Positions 8,320-17,757 of a stretch of 64,000 bases of DNA are shown one piece after another; positions within the stretch are counted from its first letter, which is position 1; the number at the start of each line of letters is the position of its first letter. Below the pieces are notes generated by a model, which did no database searches, was not told the origin of the DNA, and worked only from the letters and a program-made list of their open reading frames with translations. The DNA is from Neobacillus cucumis (lineage in GTDB: Bacteria; Bacillota; Bacilli; Bacillales; Cytobacillaceae). The DNA lies in the NCBI RefSeq assembly GCF_016908975.1, contig NZ_JAFBEX010000017.1:56446-120445 (forward strand), given 5' to 3'. The position numbers and the translations under genes are program-made.

Positions 8320-8384
8320 AAAAACAATCCCCCTCTCTATTAATGATGACTAATCAATTATAGTATGCACAGTTAGAGGGTAAG

Positions 8385-9233
8385 TTATTTCAAAGCATTA
8401 AACCAACTAATCCCAATGGTATTTTCACCGGCATGTACCCCTATAACTGCCCCTAATGGACAGCAAACAATTTTCACTTTCGGGAATTGACTCTGAATTT
8501 TCATCTCCCACTCTTTAGCTTGGTCTTCATGTAATCCATATAAGATATAGACCTCTTTAAATTGGTTTTGTTCATAAGAAGCCCGGAAATAGTCAAGGAT
8601 TTTTTCTTTTGCCTTCTTTTCACCTCTTATTTTTTCTTTTACACTAAGTGCTCCATTTTCTATAGAGATGATTGGTTTGACATTAAGCATACTTCCGAGA
8701 AAAAATTGCAGTCCAGTCATTCGACCTCCCCGATGCAGCTGCTCTAAACTTCCCACAAGCACATATGTTTCACCTGTGTTTCGTATTTGTTCCAGCTGCT
8801 CTAACATCGATTCAATACTATGACCCTCACTAACAAGTTCCATCCCTTTTTTAATTAAGGCGGACATAGGATAAGTAAGAATTTGTGAATCAAAAGTTAC
8901 GACAGGAATATCAACAAGCGCTGCTGCCTGATTACTCGACGAGACTGTTCCACTCAACTTCCCTGATATAAGAACAGTTATAATACGGTCGTAGTTTTTT
9001 GCTAGCTTTTCATATAAAGAATGAAAAGATCCTATAGAAGGCTGTGAAGTTAAGGGCGGGCTTTTCAATTCTTTTAATCTTCCAAATAGCTGCTTTGAGG
9101 TTAAGTCAAGACCATCAGCATATTCTTCACCATCAAGTATAACAGTTAACGGAATTGTATATAAATCAGGATGTATCTTTAGTTCTTCATCTAAGTAGGC
9201 GGTACTATCGGTTACCCATGCAATTTTAGCCAA
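8385..9233 (-). CDS. DegV family fatty-acid-binding protein
   Basis: A 282-residue DegV protein (FakB-like), which presents bound fatty acids to a kinase for phospholipid synthesis. The N-terminal IAWVTDSTAYL, TSQPSIGSFHSLYEKL, ISGKLSGTVSSSNQAA (ligand-contact region) and GSLEQLHRGGRMTGLQ are the family motifs. The C-terminal HAGENTIGISW carries the conserved H-x-G-x-G-like turn. It is monocistronic here. No fatty acid kinase gene (fakA) lies in the window, so the partner must be elsewhere. Confidence 0.92.
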   Translation of the reverse strand: MAKIAWVTDSTAYLDEELKIHPDLYTIPLTVILDGEEYADGLDLTSKQLFGRLKELKSPPLTSQPSIGSFHSLYEKLAKNYDRIITVLISGKLSGTVSSSNQAAALVDIPVVTFDSQILTYPMSALIKKGMELVSEGHSIESMLEQLEQIRNTGETYVLVGSLEQLHRGGRMTGLQFFLGSMLNVKPIISIENGALSVKEKIRGEKKAKEKILDYFRASYEQNQFKEVYILYGLHEDQAKEWEMKIQSQFPKVKIVCCPLGAVIGVHAGENTIGISWFNALK

Positions 9234-9324
9234 ATCGCTTCCCCCTTAATATAAAGTAGATCATAACATCCAGTTATCATAACTGTACATATAATTTGAA
9301 AAATTGTAAATATATTGCCAACAA

Positions 9325-9356
9325 ATAAAACCAGCGTAAATTTAGCTGGTTTTACC
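9325..9356 (-). terminator. Terminator after the unknown gene at 9359
   Basis: In the minus direction AAAACCAGC, a TAAATTTAC loop and GCTGGTTTT form a stem followed by ATTTG. Confidence 0.65.
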
Positions 9357-9358
9357 AA

Positions 9359-9880
9359 TTATTTTGATATGAAACTATTTAATTGCTCAAGGGTGGTAAT
9401 CATAAAATCGGTCATTTCAAACAAATCTTCTATTTGGTCCTCTGTAATCAATCTCCCAAAGCTAACAGTAAGAATGGTTAATTGATCTTTCTCTTTTTCA
9501 AGTGGATGATTATAAGTATTTACCGAGATTTCACGACCGTCTCCCCATACACCTAAAAGGATTTTTTTTAACTCCTGAAAATTTAACACTTCTGTCTTCT
9601 CTATAACAAATTTCAACTTTAAGTAACAACCTGTTTGCTGTTCATTTTGAATGGAAGATAATAACTCGGCGGCCAAATTTACCAAATTTGACTTCATTTC
9701 GATTTTGGCCCTTACACGACTCTCAGGTAACTGAAACATTACTTCAAATTGGCGAGACATTTTAGCTAAGTTGACCCAATCATTTCGGTCCATGATAATA
9801 ATCTCACCTTTGTTGTCCCGGTCATATAAAGCTCCTTCAAATACGACTTTCATATTATCAAAGGCTGTTGGATCAAACAC
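9359..9880 (-). CDS. Protein of unknown function, 173 residues
   Basis: Not recognised. A soluble alpha/beta-looking protein beginning with GTG (VFDPTAFDNMKVVFEGALYD); a run of six G stands 10 bases before that GTG and decides the start. It contains IIIMDRNDWVNLAKMSRQFEVMFQLPE and a C-terminal helix-rich half. No signal peptide, membrane segment or Cys cluster. It sits directly behind a truncated fhs reading frame (9873-10046), overlapping it by 8 bases, so it may now be transcribed from the old fhs promoter. Confidence 0.75.
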   Translation of the reverse strand: MFDPTAFDNMKVVFEGALYDRDNKGEIIIMDRNDWVNLAKMSRQFEVMFQLPESRVRAKIEMKSNLVNLAAELLSSIQNEQQTGCYLKLKFVIEKTEVLNFQELKKILLGVWGDGREISVNTYNHPLEKEKDQLTILTVSFGRLITEDQIEDLFEMTDFMITTLEQLNSFISK

Positions 9881-10046
9881 TTTTCAATCGCCCCCCTCTA
9901 GAACAATCATTGGAAATCTTCGCCATGTATTTTCTGTAAAATTCCAGATCATTTTCAGTTAAACCAATTTTTTCAGCAATTTCTAAAATAGGCTTCATCT
10001 TAGATTGTTGGGCAATTTCAATGTCTGACTTCACTGATGTTTTCAT
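9873..10046 (-). pseudogene. fhs: N-terminal remnant of formate-tetrahydrofolate ligase (fhs)
   Basis: Only 57 codons. The translated start, with VKSDIEIAQQSKMKPILEI followed by AEKIGLTENDLEFYRKYMAK, has the typical N-terminus of formate-tetrahydrofolate ligase, a protein of about 555-560 residues. Similarity stops after about 45 residues, before the P-loop region, and the frame ends at TGA 9873 just past the ribosome site of the next gene. A GGGGG ribosome site and upstream AT-rich region remain. The rest of the enzyme is missing from the neighbourhood, so this looks like a large internal and 3' deletion. A retained short peptide cannot be excluded. Confidence 0.8.
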
Positions 10047-10282
10047 GCTTACGCTAATCCCCCGCCTTTTACATTAATTTATGTAGGACTACTCTTTACA
10101 TTATATCAAAGTAGTTTTTATATACCGATGTTAATTATATCGAAATTATTGTCTTTTCTGAAATTATAATAATGTTTATAATGGAATTATCGATTTTTTA
10201 TTTTTATTCTCTTATATTCAATTCGAAACATCGAACTGTTGGATACTCGTTTTTCATACGGATTTTAGAAAGGGATGGTCAC

Positions 10283-11191
10283 TTGCCTATTAATATACCT
10301 AAGCAATTACCTGCAAGAGAAATACTTGAACAGGAAAATGTATTTATTATGGATGATGAAAGGGCGGTCTGCCAGGATATCAGGCCTTTAAATATTTTAA
10401 TTTTAAATTTAATGCCTGAAAAAGAAAAGGCTGAAACACAGTTTTTGCGCTTATTAGGGAACTCACCTCTACAGGTTAATGTGAAGTTTTTAAAAACAGA
10501 TTCATATGAATCCACACACACAAGCAAACAACACTTGGAACAGTTTTATACAACTTTTCCGGAAATTAAAAATTTAAAGTTTGATGGAATGATTATTACT
10601 GGGGCGCCCGTAGAATTATTAGAGTTTGAACAAGTAAAATATTGGACTGAATTAAAAGAGATTATGGATTGGGCCCATGAAAATGTTACCTCTACCTTGC
10701 ACATTTGTTGGGGTGCACAGGCAGCCCTTTATTATCATTATGGCATTGGTAAATTTGAGCTAAAACGAAAATGTTCGGGCATTTATCCTCATCAAATTTT
10801 TGAACAAAATGACATTTTATTACGCGGGTTTGACGACCAATTTTATGCTCCGCATTCCCGTTACACAGATGTTTCCATTGAATCGATTATGGAAAATCCT
10901 GAATTAAAATTATTAGCTGCATCAGAAGAAGCCGGTGCCTTGCTAATATCATCAACAGATCGGAAACATGTAATGGTAACAGGTCATTTGGAATATGACT
11001 CCGATTCACTAGCACAGGAATATGAAAGAGACTTACAAAAAGGTCTTGAAATCCATATGCCGGAAAATTATTTTCCAAACAATGACCCGACACAACCGCC
11101 AATTAATCGCTGGCGCTCACATGGTCATTTATTCTTTTCAAATTGGCTAAATTATTATGTATACCAAGAAACACCTTATTCTTGGGCTTAA
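10283..11191 (+). CDS. metA: Homoserine O-acetyltransferase MetA (MetA/MetAA family)
   Basis: A 302-residue enzyme that acylates L-homoserine at the start of methionine synthesis. The start is TTG 10283 (LPINIPKQLPAREIL) with AAAGGG about 8 bases upstream; the longer open frame to 10172 is not family sequence. The acyl-enzyme Cys142 lies in LHICWGAQA, and the catalytic pair His235/Glu237 in TGHLEYD. Residue 111 is Glu (GAPVELLEFE). Studies of the family associate Glu111 with acetyl-CoA and Gly111 with succinyl-CoA, so acetyl transfer is predicted despite the frequent name homoserine O-succinyltransferase. It is monocistronic with its own terminator. No SAM riboswitch is visible in the leader. 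Confidence 0.95.
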   Translation: MPINIPKQLPAREILEQENVFIMDDERAVCQDIRPLNILILNLMPEKEKAETQFLRLLGNSPLQVNVKFLKTDSYESTHTSKQHLEQFYTTFPEIKNLKFDGMIITGAPVELLEFEQVKYWTELKEIMDWAHENVTSTLHICWGAQAALYYHYGIGKFELKRKCSGIYPHQIFEQNDILLRGFDDQFYAPHSRYTDVSIESIMENPELKLLAASEEAGALLISSTDRKHVMVTGHLEYDSDSLAQEYERDLQKGLEIHMPENYFPNNDPTQPPINRWRSHGHLFFSNWLNYYVYQETPYSWA

Positions 11192-11193
11192 AG

Positions 11194-11221
11194 AAGCATC
11201 GGTACGCCGATGCTTTTTTTA
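11194..11221 (+). terminator. Terminator after metA
   Basis: AAGCATCGG, loop TACG, CCGATGCTT and a run of T. Confidence 0.85.
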
Positions 11222-11284
11222 TATAATCTTTGTAGTTTATTTTTTTAACAAAAAAGCAATAATACTTGGGAAAGGAGTGTTCAG

Positions 11285-11497
11285 ATGGAAACGATTACAG
11301 CTGTTCATCGAAATCACTTTGGAGAGATTATTAACTTTGTAACTTCAGAAGGACGTATCATATCGTACCGTAAGGCATTAATGGATGTTGAACAAGGTCT
11401 TATTCAAGGTTTACAGACTTCTCAGGATGCAAACGGAACAATGTCGATTCAACCTGAGCTTGAACAATCCTTTGATCACTATCCTAATTTATTTTAA
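11285..11497 (+). CDS. DUF3892 domain protein
   Basis: A 70-residue protein, METITAVHRNHFGEIINF at its start, with GRIISYRKALMDVEQG. This is the short DUF3892 family of Firmicutes, of unknown role. GGAAAGGAG precedes the ATG by 9 bases. It lies between two terminators, so it is its own transcript. Confidence 0.75.
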   Translation: METITAVHRNHFGEIINFVTSEGRIISYRKALMDVEQGLIQGLQTSQDANGTMSIQPELEQSFDHYPNLF

Positions 11498-11531
11498 AAG
11501 CACCTAGCTATTTTTAGCTAGGTGCTTGGTT
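11498..11531 (+). terminator. Bidirectional terminator between the DUF3892 gene and mntR
   Basis: AAGCACCTAGCT and AGCTAGGTGCTT form a 12-bp stem around ATTTTT, followed by GGTTTTC on the plus strand; it can also serve mntR on the minus strand. Confidence 0.8.
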
Positions 11532-11543
11532 TTCATTTTATTT

Positions 11544-11966
11544 TTATTGATGTTCATTTTGTTTTTGAATTTCTTTTAATGCCTCTATTCTGTTCTGGTC
11601 ATCCTCAAAAAACTGAACAAGATCGCCAATACGATCAATTGAGTCCCAGCTTAAGTGATGCTCTATCCCTTCAACATCATGATAGATGTTTTCATCCTTT
11701 ACCCCAATTAATTTGAGGAATTGCTCAAGCAGTTCATGTCTAAAAACTAAACGTTTACCAACCTTATTCCCTTTAGGGGTTAAGCTAAGCCCTCTGTATT
11801 TTTCATATACAAGATATTTATCTTTATCAAGTTTTTGGACCATTTTTGTTACTGAGGAGGGATGGACAGACAACGCTTCGGCAATATCTGATACACGAGC
11901 GTATCCTTTTTCTTCAATCAAAATATATATTTGTTCAATATAATCTTCCATACTTGGTGTTGGCAT
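11544..11966 (-). CDS. mntR: Manganese-dependent transcriptional repressor MntR
   Basis: A 140-residue DtxR/MntR-family regulator that represses Mn(II) uptake genes when manganese is high. The winged helix (RVSDIAEALSVHPSSVTKMVQ) occupies about residues 24-44. Every known metal ligand of B. subtilis MntR is at the same position: Asp8, Glu11, His77, Glu99, Glu102, His103. It lacks the SH3-like C-terminal domain of DtxR, as expected. Its targets (mntH, mntABC) are not in the window. Confidence 0.97.
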   Translation of the reverse strand: MPTPSMEDYIEQIYILIEEKGYARVSDIAEALSVHPSSVTKMVQKLDKDKYLVYEKYRGLSLTPKGNKVGKRLVFRHELLEQFLKLIGVKDENIYHDVEGIEHHLSWDSIDRIGDLVQFFEDDQNRIEALKEIQKQNEHQ

Positions 11967-12055
11967 CCCTTAACCTCCAAAAAATTACTCTTCTAAAAGT
12001 TTACTATAATAAAAAATAAGTGACAAGGCTCTTTCTCATATATTAGGATTACGGA

Positions 12056-14224
12056 TTATTTTACAACAGTCTCATCAAATAAAAATTTAATTTTTCCTTC
12101 CTGATTATCAAGAAATAGACGAGCATTAAATGTTTTGTCCTTATTTGTAAACCCTTCAATCAATTCTGTTTTCTCTCCGGCTAGCAGCAGTTTAACATTT
12201 TTCTGTGTAATATTTTTTCCAAGGATTTTTTTCGAAATGGTAAAATTACACTGATTTTTAGTATAGTTACTACATCCATAAAAGGAACCTTTATCAATAA
12301 TATTACCATCACATTTTTTACATGAACCTAGTTTTGTTGCCGACCTTCTTTTTCCTTTTGGTTTTCCTGGGGTAAAGTTTTGAGTTATTTCATCGGAAAA
12401 GGTCCAGTTAGCAGATTGGTTCAAACCAGATGAGATTAAATGGAGAACCATTTTTTTAGTTTGTTCCATAAAATGCTTTGGTACAGCCGATCCTTCCGAT
12501 ATTTCTTTTAATTTTTGCTCCCACTTCGCGGTCATTTCTGGTGAAGCAAGAATTTCTTGACCTATCGCCTCTATTAATATTCTAGCTTTAGCCGTTGCAT
12601 AGACTAGATTCTTTTTGACTTCAATGTATAAGCGATCCTTCAGCATGGTGATAATCCCCGCTCTAGTTGCTTCCGTTCCTAATCCTTCCGTTTTCGAAAG
12701 GATTTTTTCAAGCTCTTTATCATCTATATGTTTTCCAGCCGTTTTCATTAGTGTAATCAGATGACCTTCTGTATACCGCTTTGGCGGCTGTGTTTGACTA
12801 TCTTTCACATCCACTTTCACAGTTTTCCCCTGCTCCCCTTTTATTAAGGCAGGCAGTTCTGCTTCCTCGTCATGTTCCTTATGTTTTAAGACTTTTCTCC
12901 ATCCCTCGTCTAATTGCACCTTACCTTTTGAAATAAAGGATGCCCTTCCATCTACAAGTGTTGTAACAGTTGTATATTCCACAATAGACTTACTATAATG
13001 GGCAGCAATTAAACTTGTCACAATTAAATCATATATTTTCCGCTCATCCGAACTCAGTCTTTCTAAATTTGGAATTTGCTCAGTAGGAATAATAGCATAG
13101 TGATCGGTTACCTTTTTTTCATTCACATATCGTTTGTTTTCTGCAATCGAAGCAATCGGAAGTGGAAAATAACTTTCATAGTCTTTCAAATGACTTAGGC
13201 GATTTAGAATATCAGGGAAGGTTTTGGCCTCTTCTTTCGTAACATGCCGCGAATCCGAGCGGGGATATGAAACATAACCTTTTTGATAAAGTTTTTGCAG
13301 AATATCTAAAGTATTTTTGGGAGAAAGTTTATATCGTTTATTTGCCTCTGCCTGTAAAGCTGAAAGATTATACAAAAGCGGGGGTAAAAATTCCTTTCGT
13401 TCGGAAAGAACCTCTGCTACTTCGGCCGGTTTGTCTCGGCAAAAGGCAGCTACTTTTTCTGCCATTTCCTTAGTCTTCACACGGGTTTCCCCATCATTTT
13501 GCCATTTTCCTTTGTATTTCTTGTCATTTACCACAAAAGTAGCATTAACTTCCCAAAAAGGTTCAGACTTGAAATTTTCAATCTCTAATTCTCTTTTTAC
13601 AATAAGTGCTAAAGTGGGGGTTTGAACTCTTCCAACTGAAAAAACATCTGAAAAACCTTTCTGTTGGAGAAGCAAACTATAAAGTCTGGATCCATTCATT
13701 CCGACAATCCAATCTGCACATGCACGAGTGTATGCTTCAAAATATAAGCTTTTGGTGTCTTGTTCATCTAATAATTTATTAAACCCTTCACGAATGGCAT
13801 TGGGCGTTAAGGATGATATCCAAAGTCGTTTCATTGGTTTCCTACAGTTGGTTAAGCGTAAAATATTGCGGATAATCAACTCCCCTTCACGCCCTGCATC
13901 GCCTGCATGAATAATTTCTGTGACTTTTGGATCCGCTGCTAATTTTTTTATAACCGCAAATTGTTTGGCTTTATCCTTCGTTACCTCGTATTGAAATTGT
14001 TCGGGTATGATTGGCAAACTGTCCAATGACCATTTTTTCCAGCCCGGTTCATACTTTTCAGGTGCGACAAGTTGGCATAAATGGCCGATTGCCCATGACA
14101 CATAGGCACCGTCCGGAAAGCTATCGTTTGGAAATATCTCAATATAACCATTTTGTTTTTTATGTTTAAATATCGAAGCTAAGGTTGAACCTTGGTCGGG
14201 TTTTTCAGCAATAATTAGTTTCAT
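12056..14224 (-). CDS. topB: DNA topoisomerase III
   Basis: A 722-residue type IA topoisomerase. The Toprim domain begins KLIIAEKPDQGSTLAS with acidic DAGREGELI. The catalytic Tyr (about residue 320) is in YVSYPRSDSRH. The DNA gate/cap region includes SVGRVQTPTLA. A C-terminal zinc-ribbon-like segment (CKKCDG ... YGCSNYTKNQC) follows at about residue 640. ATG 14224 has AGGAG 8 bases upstream; the frame open to 14260 is not family sequence. B. subtilis TopB has 727 residues. Confidence 0.96.
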   Translation of the reverse strand: MKLIIAEKPDQGSTLASIFKHKKQNGYIEIFPNDSFPDGAYVSWAIGHLCQLVAPEKYEPGWKKWSLDSLPIIPEQFQYEVTKDKAKQFAVIKKLAADPKVTEIIHAGDAGREGELIIRNILRLTNCRKPMKRLWISSLTPNAIREGFNKLLDEQDTKSLYFEAYTRACADWIVGMNGSRLYSLLLQQKGFSDVFSVGRVQTPTLALIVKRELEIENFKSEPFWEVNATFVVNDKKYKGKWQNDGETRVKTKEMAEKVAAFCRDKPAEVAEVLSERKEFLPPLLYNLSALQAEANKRYKLSPKNTLDILQKLYQKGYVSYPRSDSRHVTKEEAKTFPDILNRLSHLKDYESYFPLPIASIAENKRYVNEKKVTDHYAIIPTEQIPNLERLSSDERKIYDLIVTSLIAAHYSKSIVEYTTVTTLVDGRASFISKGKVQLDEGWRKVLKHKEHDEEAELPALIKGEQGKTVKVDVKDSQTQPPKRYTEGHLITLMKTAGKHIDDKELEKILSKTEGLGTEATRAGIITMLKDRLYIEVKKNLVYATAKARILIEAIGQEILASPEMTAKWEQKLKEISEGSAVPKHFMEQTKKMVLHLISSGLNQSANWTFSDEITQNFTPGKPKGKRRSATKLGSCKKCDGNIIDKGSFYGCSNYTKNQCNFTISKKILGKNITQKNVKLLLAGEKTELIEGFTNKDKTFNARLFLDNQEGKIKFLFDETVVK

Positions 14225-14314
14225 ATGAATTTGCTCCTTCTTAAAGCATCCCTGATTCATTTTCCCACTTCAAATCTATTTAGTAAAGTTATAAATTAAG
14301 ACAGATTTTGGTCA

Positions 14315-16042
14315 TTAAGAAAATGGGCGATCCAAATGATAAAGTCTTCGATATCGTGATTCCCTTTCGAATAATTGCTGGTGAGTCCCATCGATAGCAA
14401 TTTTCCCGCCATCCATGAATAAAACACGATCCATTCTTTCCACACCAATTAAGTGATGAGTCACCCAAATAATTGTCTTGCCTTTTAGTGTTTCGAAAAT
14501 AGTCCTTAATAATTTTGACTCCGTAATTGGATCCAGTCCCACGGTTGGTTCATCCAGTAGAACTACTGGAGTATTTTGCAAAAGGATTCTAGCAAGAGCA
14601 ATCCGCTGCCGTTCACCACCGGAGAAACGCTGACCTGTTTCCTGCATAATGGTGTCATATCCTTTTGGTAAATTTTTAATCATTTCGTCTAGTTGGACTA
14701 GACGTGCCACCTGATAAACTTCTTCATCTGAAGCTTCTGGATTTCCAAGACGGATATTATTGAAGATTGAGGTATTAAATAAATAGGCTTGCTGATGTAA
14801 ACAAGAGATGATGTTTGAAATAGATGGTTCTATTTTATCAAATGCTTGACCATTTAGGCTGATACTGCCAGAAGTCGGTGTCAGCGCACCGTAAATTAGC
14901 TTTAAAAGTGTAGACTTCCCAGATCCGCTACGTCCAATGATTGCTACCTTTTCTCCTTGATTAATTGTTAGACTTAGATTATCTAACAACGTTTTCCCTT
15001 CGTAACCAAAAGTTATCTCTTTTGCGCTTACCGTAACTTCTGATAAGTTTGACCATTCCTGCTCTAGTAATTCAGGTTCTTTATCTAACTTTACTACTTG
15101 TATGGATGTAAGCCGCTTTATGGAATCTTGATATATTGGCGTGTCACTAATAGCACTTGCAATAGGCAGGAACGATTCAAGCAATGATACCATTATGAGT
15201 CCAAAAGCAGCAATTAAAGTTGGAGGGACCTTGCCGGCAATACTAAATTCATTAGCAGAATAAACAGCAAAAATAACCACTAGACCAAGAATTAACTGAT
15301 TAATAAAATCGCGCACATTAACAAATGAATGAATCTTTTTTTCTACTTTTAGCAGTTGACGTTCATGAGCTCCGTACCGTTGGATGAACTTCATAAATTG
15401 ACCACTAAAAATCCAATCACTTATTCCTAATATAGCTTCAGTAAATTGTAAATAGGACTGATTTCTCCCTTGTTTTAACTGCTCTTTTTTTGTTTTAAGA
15501 TATAAAATGGAAAGGAACGGACTTAAAAATAATATTAAACCAACAAAAATACTTAAAAGAGCGGCAAATGACAGTGAAAAAATACCTGCACATGCAATCA
15601 ATACTGCATAAATAATGATAGAGATGATAGCGGGGAACATCGTTTTTAAATAAAAATCTTGCAGATGTTCAATATCGTTAGCCAAGAAACCGAGAAGGTC
15701 ACCTGTCCGGAATCTTGATCGAAGCAATAAGGCTTGTGGCTCAACTAATTGATATAACTTGACCCTCAGGCTTGAAAGGATTTTCAATACTAAACTGTGC
15801 CCAATTAATCTTTCAGTATAGTTAAGTACGGCTCTGCCTATTCCAAAGGTTCGGACACCTACAATCGGAACATAAACCATTAATATTGATTCTGGTCGTG
15901 TTGCCGCCTTTGAAATGAGATAACCCGACGTGAACATTAATGCCCCGCCAAAAAGTGTAGTAAGAGAACCAAGTAAGATGGTTAGTAAAAATAGCCCGCG
16001 ATGCTGCCGCAAATAAGGCAAAATCCATTTATCCTTCTTCAT
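14315..16042 (-). CDS. cydC: Thiol reductant ABC exporter subunit CydC (called CydD in B. subtilis)
   Basis: A 575-residue fused ABC transporter half: six membrane segments (residues 1 to about 310), then an ATPase domain with GRSGSGKSTLLKLI (Walker A), FSGGERQRIALARILL (signature) and VVLLDEPTVGLD (Walker B). In E. coli CydDC moves reduced thiols and haem and is needed to assemble cytochrome bd. GGAGGG precedes the start, and the gene overlaps the previous stop by one base (TAATG). Last gene of cydABDC. Naming follows the CydC/CydD protein families, which is the reverse of the B. subtilis gene names. Confidence 0.93.
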   Translation of the reverse strand: MKKDKWILPYLRQHRGLFLLTILLGSLTTLFGGALMFTSGYLISKAATRPESILMVYVPIVGVRTFGIGRAVLNYTERLIGHSLVLKILSSLRVKLYQLVEPQALLLRSRFRTGDLLGFLANDIEHLQDFYLKTMFPAIISIIIYAVLIACAGIFSLSFAALLSIFVGLILFLSPFLSILYLKTKKEQLKQGRNQSYLQFTEAILGISDWIFSGQFMKFIQRYGAHERQLLKVEKKIHSFVNVRDFINQLILGLVVIFAVYSANEFSIAGKVPPTLIAAFGLIMVSLLESFLPIASAISDTPIYQDSIKRLTSIQVVKLDKEPELLEQEWSNLSEVTVSAKEITFGYEGKTLLDNLSLTINQGEKVAIIGRSGSGKSTLLKLIYGALTPTSGSISLNGQAFDKIEPSISNIISCLHQQAYLFNTSIFNNIRLGNPEASDEEVYQVARLVQLDEMIKNLPKGYDTIMQETGQRFSGGERQRIALARILLQNTPVVLLDEPTVGLDPITESKLLRTIFETLKGKTIIWVTHHLIGVERMDRVLFMDGGKIAIDGTHQQLFERESRYRRLYHLDRPFS

Positions 16043-17757
16043 TATATTCCCTCCAATTGTTGTCGGACAAGCTGATAATACGTTCCTTGAAGAGCCATTA
16101 ATTGTTCATGGGTACCTGATTCAACCAATTCTCCTTTATGGAGGACCAAGATGTTATCCATCTCTTTCATCCAATGTAAACGATGAGTGGCAAAGAACAC
16201 GAGCTTATCTGAGAACAGTTGCAACATAGTTTCTTTTATTTCGGCTTCTGTTTCAATATCTAAATGGGCAGTGGGCTCATCTAGTATGATGATAGGCCGG
16301 TTTCCAATAAATGCACGAGCAATAGCAATTCTTTGTTCTTGCCCACCACTGAGAGCTCTGCCACCCTCACCTATCATTGTATTCATTTTCTCTGGCAATT
16401 CTTCAATCACATCCAATAAACCAGCATTTTTAGCCGCCTTCCATGCATCTTCTTTTGATGCTTTAGGCTCATAAAAGCGGATATTGTTTTGGACCGTATC
16501 GTGAAAAAGATACGGTTGCTGGGGAATATAGCTTACTTGGCGCTGCCATTCCTCTACAGAAAGAGTGGTTAACGACTGCTCGCCCAATTTAAATTCTCCT
16601 GACGAAGGAACTAGAAAACCGCTTAATATATCAACTAAGGTTGATTTCCCTGCTCCACTCGCTCCGATAATTCCAATCTTCATTGCACCTGTTACCGTAA
16701 AATTAATATTTTTTAGTCCGGCTTGTTGTTCATCTTGAAAACACACATTGATATTTTGAAGAGATAGTGATTTAAAAGTATCCAATTTTGAAACCATTTC
16801 CTGCAATTGTGAAATATTTGGCTGAGAAAGGAGCTCATCCATTTTTTTGCCTGCATTTTTTCCGTCAAGGGTTCCATGATAATCTGCACCAAGCTCTCTT
16901 ATAGGCAGGAAGTATTCGGGAGCTAGGATTAGAATAGTTAAAGCAGGATAGAGGTCCATCGTTCCATTAATTAAGCCCATACCTAAAAAAACAGCTATCA
17001 TAGCAATGGATAACATCGTAAAAAAATCCATTGCAAAAGAGGACAAAAAGGCCATTTTCAATACGGATATGGTAGCTCGTCTATATCTTTCACTAACTAA
17101 AATTATCTTATTGATATGCTGTTGACTTAATCCTAAATATTTAAGTGTTTCTAATCCTCTTAAGGTGTCCACATAATGATTAGACAGGAGGTGGTAAGAT
17201 TCATATTGTTGATCCGCTTTATTCTTCGCAGCCAAGCCCACTAGGATCAAAAAGACCACTAGTATGGGCAGAGCAAGAAGGAGAATGATCCCGGATCGGC
17301 TATCTTTATAAAAGGTAACGAGCAAAATCACCGAAGGGATAACGACCGTATTTATCGCTTTTACAAAGATTATTTCTAAATAGCGGCGATATTTTAATAC
17401 TCCTTCCATCACTAAGGTTACCGTCTGTCCCGAACCCTCTTTTCTTACAAAGCGCGGACCAAGTGTGAGTAACTTTTTTAAGCATACCTCGCGCAATGAT
17501 TCACTCGTTTCCGCTGCAAATTCAAAAGCAATACTTTTCTTCCACATTGCCGAACCATGCCTAAAAATAAGGGCTAGTAGAAAAATGAAAAGATTTTTTA
17601 TAACATGACGAAACAAATCTCCCCCAAAAAGGGAGGAGATTGCTTCTGCCAACATAAAAGCTTGTATGATAATAAATATACTTTGCAACAGAGTGAGGGT
17701 CGTTAATTTTACTAATAGTAGTTTCACACCTTTATAGGAAAACAATGTTTTATCCAT
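16042..17757 (-). CDS. cydD: Thiol reductant ABC exporter subunit CydD (called CydC in B. subtilis)
   Basis: A 571-residue ABC half-transporter. The N-terminal membrane domain has QSIFIIIQAFMLAEAISSL and other hydrophobic helices up to about residue 300. The ATPase domain has GASGAGKSTLVDIL, ALSGGQEQRIAIARAF and IIILDEPTAHLD. The start overlaps the cydB stop by one base, so the operon is tightly coupled. It is expected to form a heterodimer with the next gene's product in the membrane. Confidence 0.93.
   Translation of the reverse strand: MDKTLFSYKGVKLLLVKLTTLTLLQSIFIIIQAFMLAEAISSLFGGDLFRHVIKNLFIFLLALIFRHGSAMWKKSIAFEFAAETSESLREVCLKKLLTLGPRFVRKEGSGQTVTLVMEGVLKYRRYLEIIFVKAINTVVIPSVILLVTFYKDSRSGIILLLALPILVVFLILVGLAAKNKADQQYESYHLLSNHYVDTLRGLETLKYLGLSQQHINKIILVSERYRRATISVLKMAFLSSFAMDFFTMLSIAMIAVFLGMGLINGTMDLYPALTILILAPEYFLPIRELGADYHGTLDGKNAGKKMDELLSQPNISQLQEMVSKLDTFKSLSLQNINVCFQDEQQAGLKNINFTVTGAMKIGIIGASGAGKSTLVDILSGFLVPSSGEFKLGEQSLTTLSVEEWQRQVSYIPQQPYLFHDTVQNNIRFYEPKASKEDAWKAAKNAGLLDVIEELPEKMNTMIGEGGRALSGGQEQRIAIARAFIGNRPIIILDEPTAHLDIETEAEIKETMLQLFSDKLVFFATHRLHWMKEMDNILVLHKGELVESGTHEQLMALQGTYYQLVRQQLEGI

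Noticed and set aside
10047..10282. SAM riboswitch or T-box before metA
   Set aside because: The 236-bp gap is AT-rich, without the S-box core or the T-box AGGGTGG motif.
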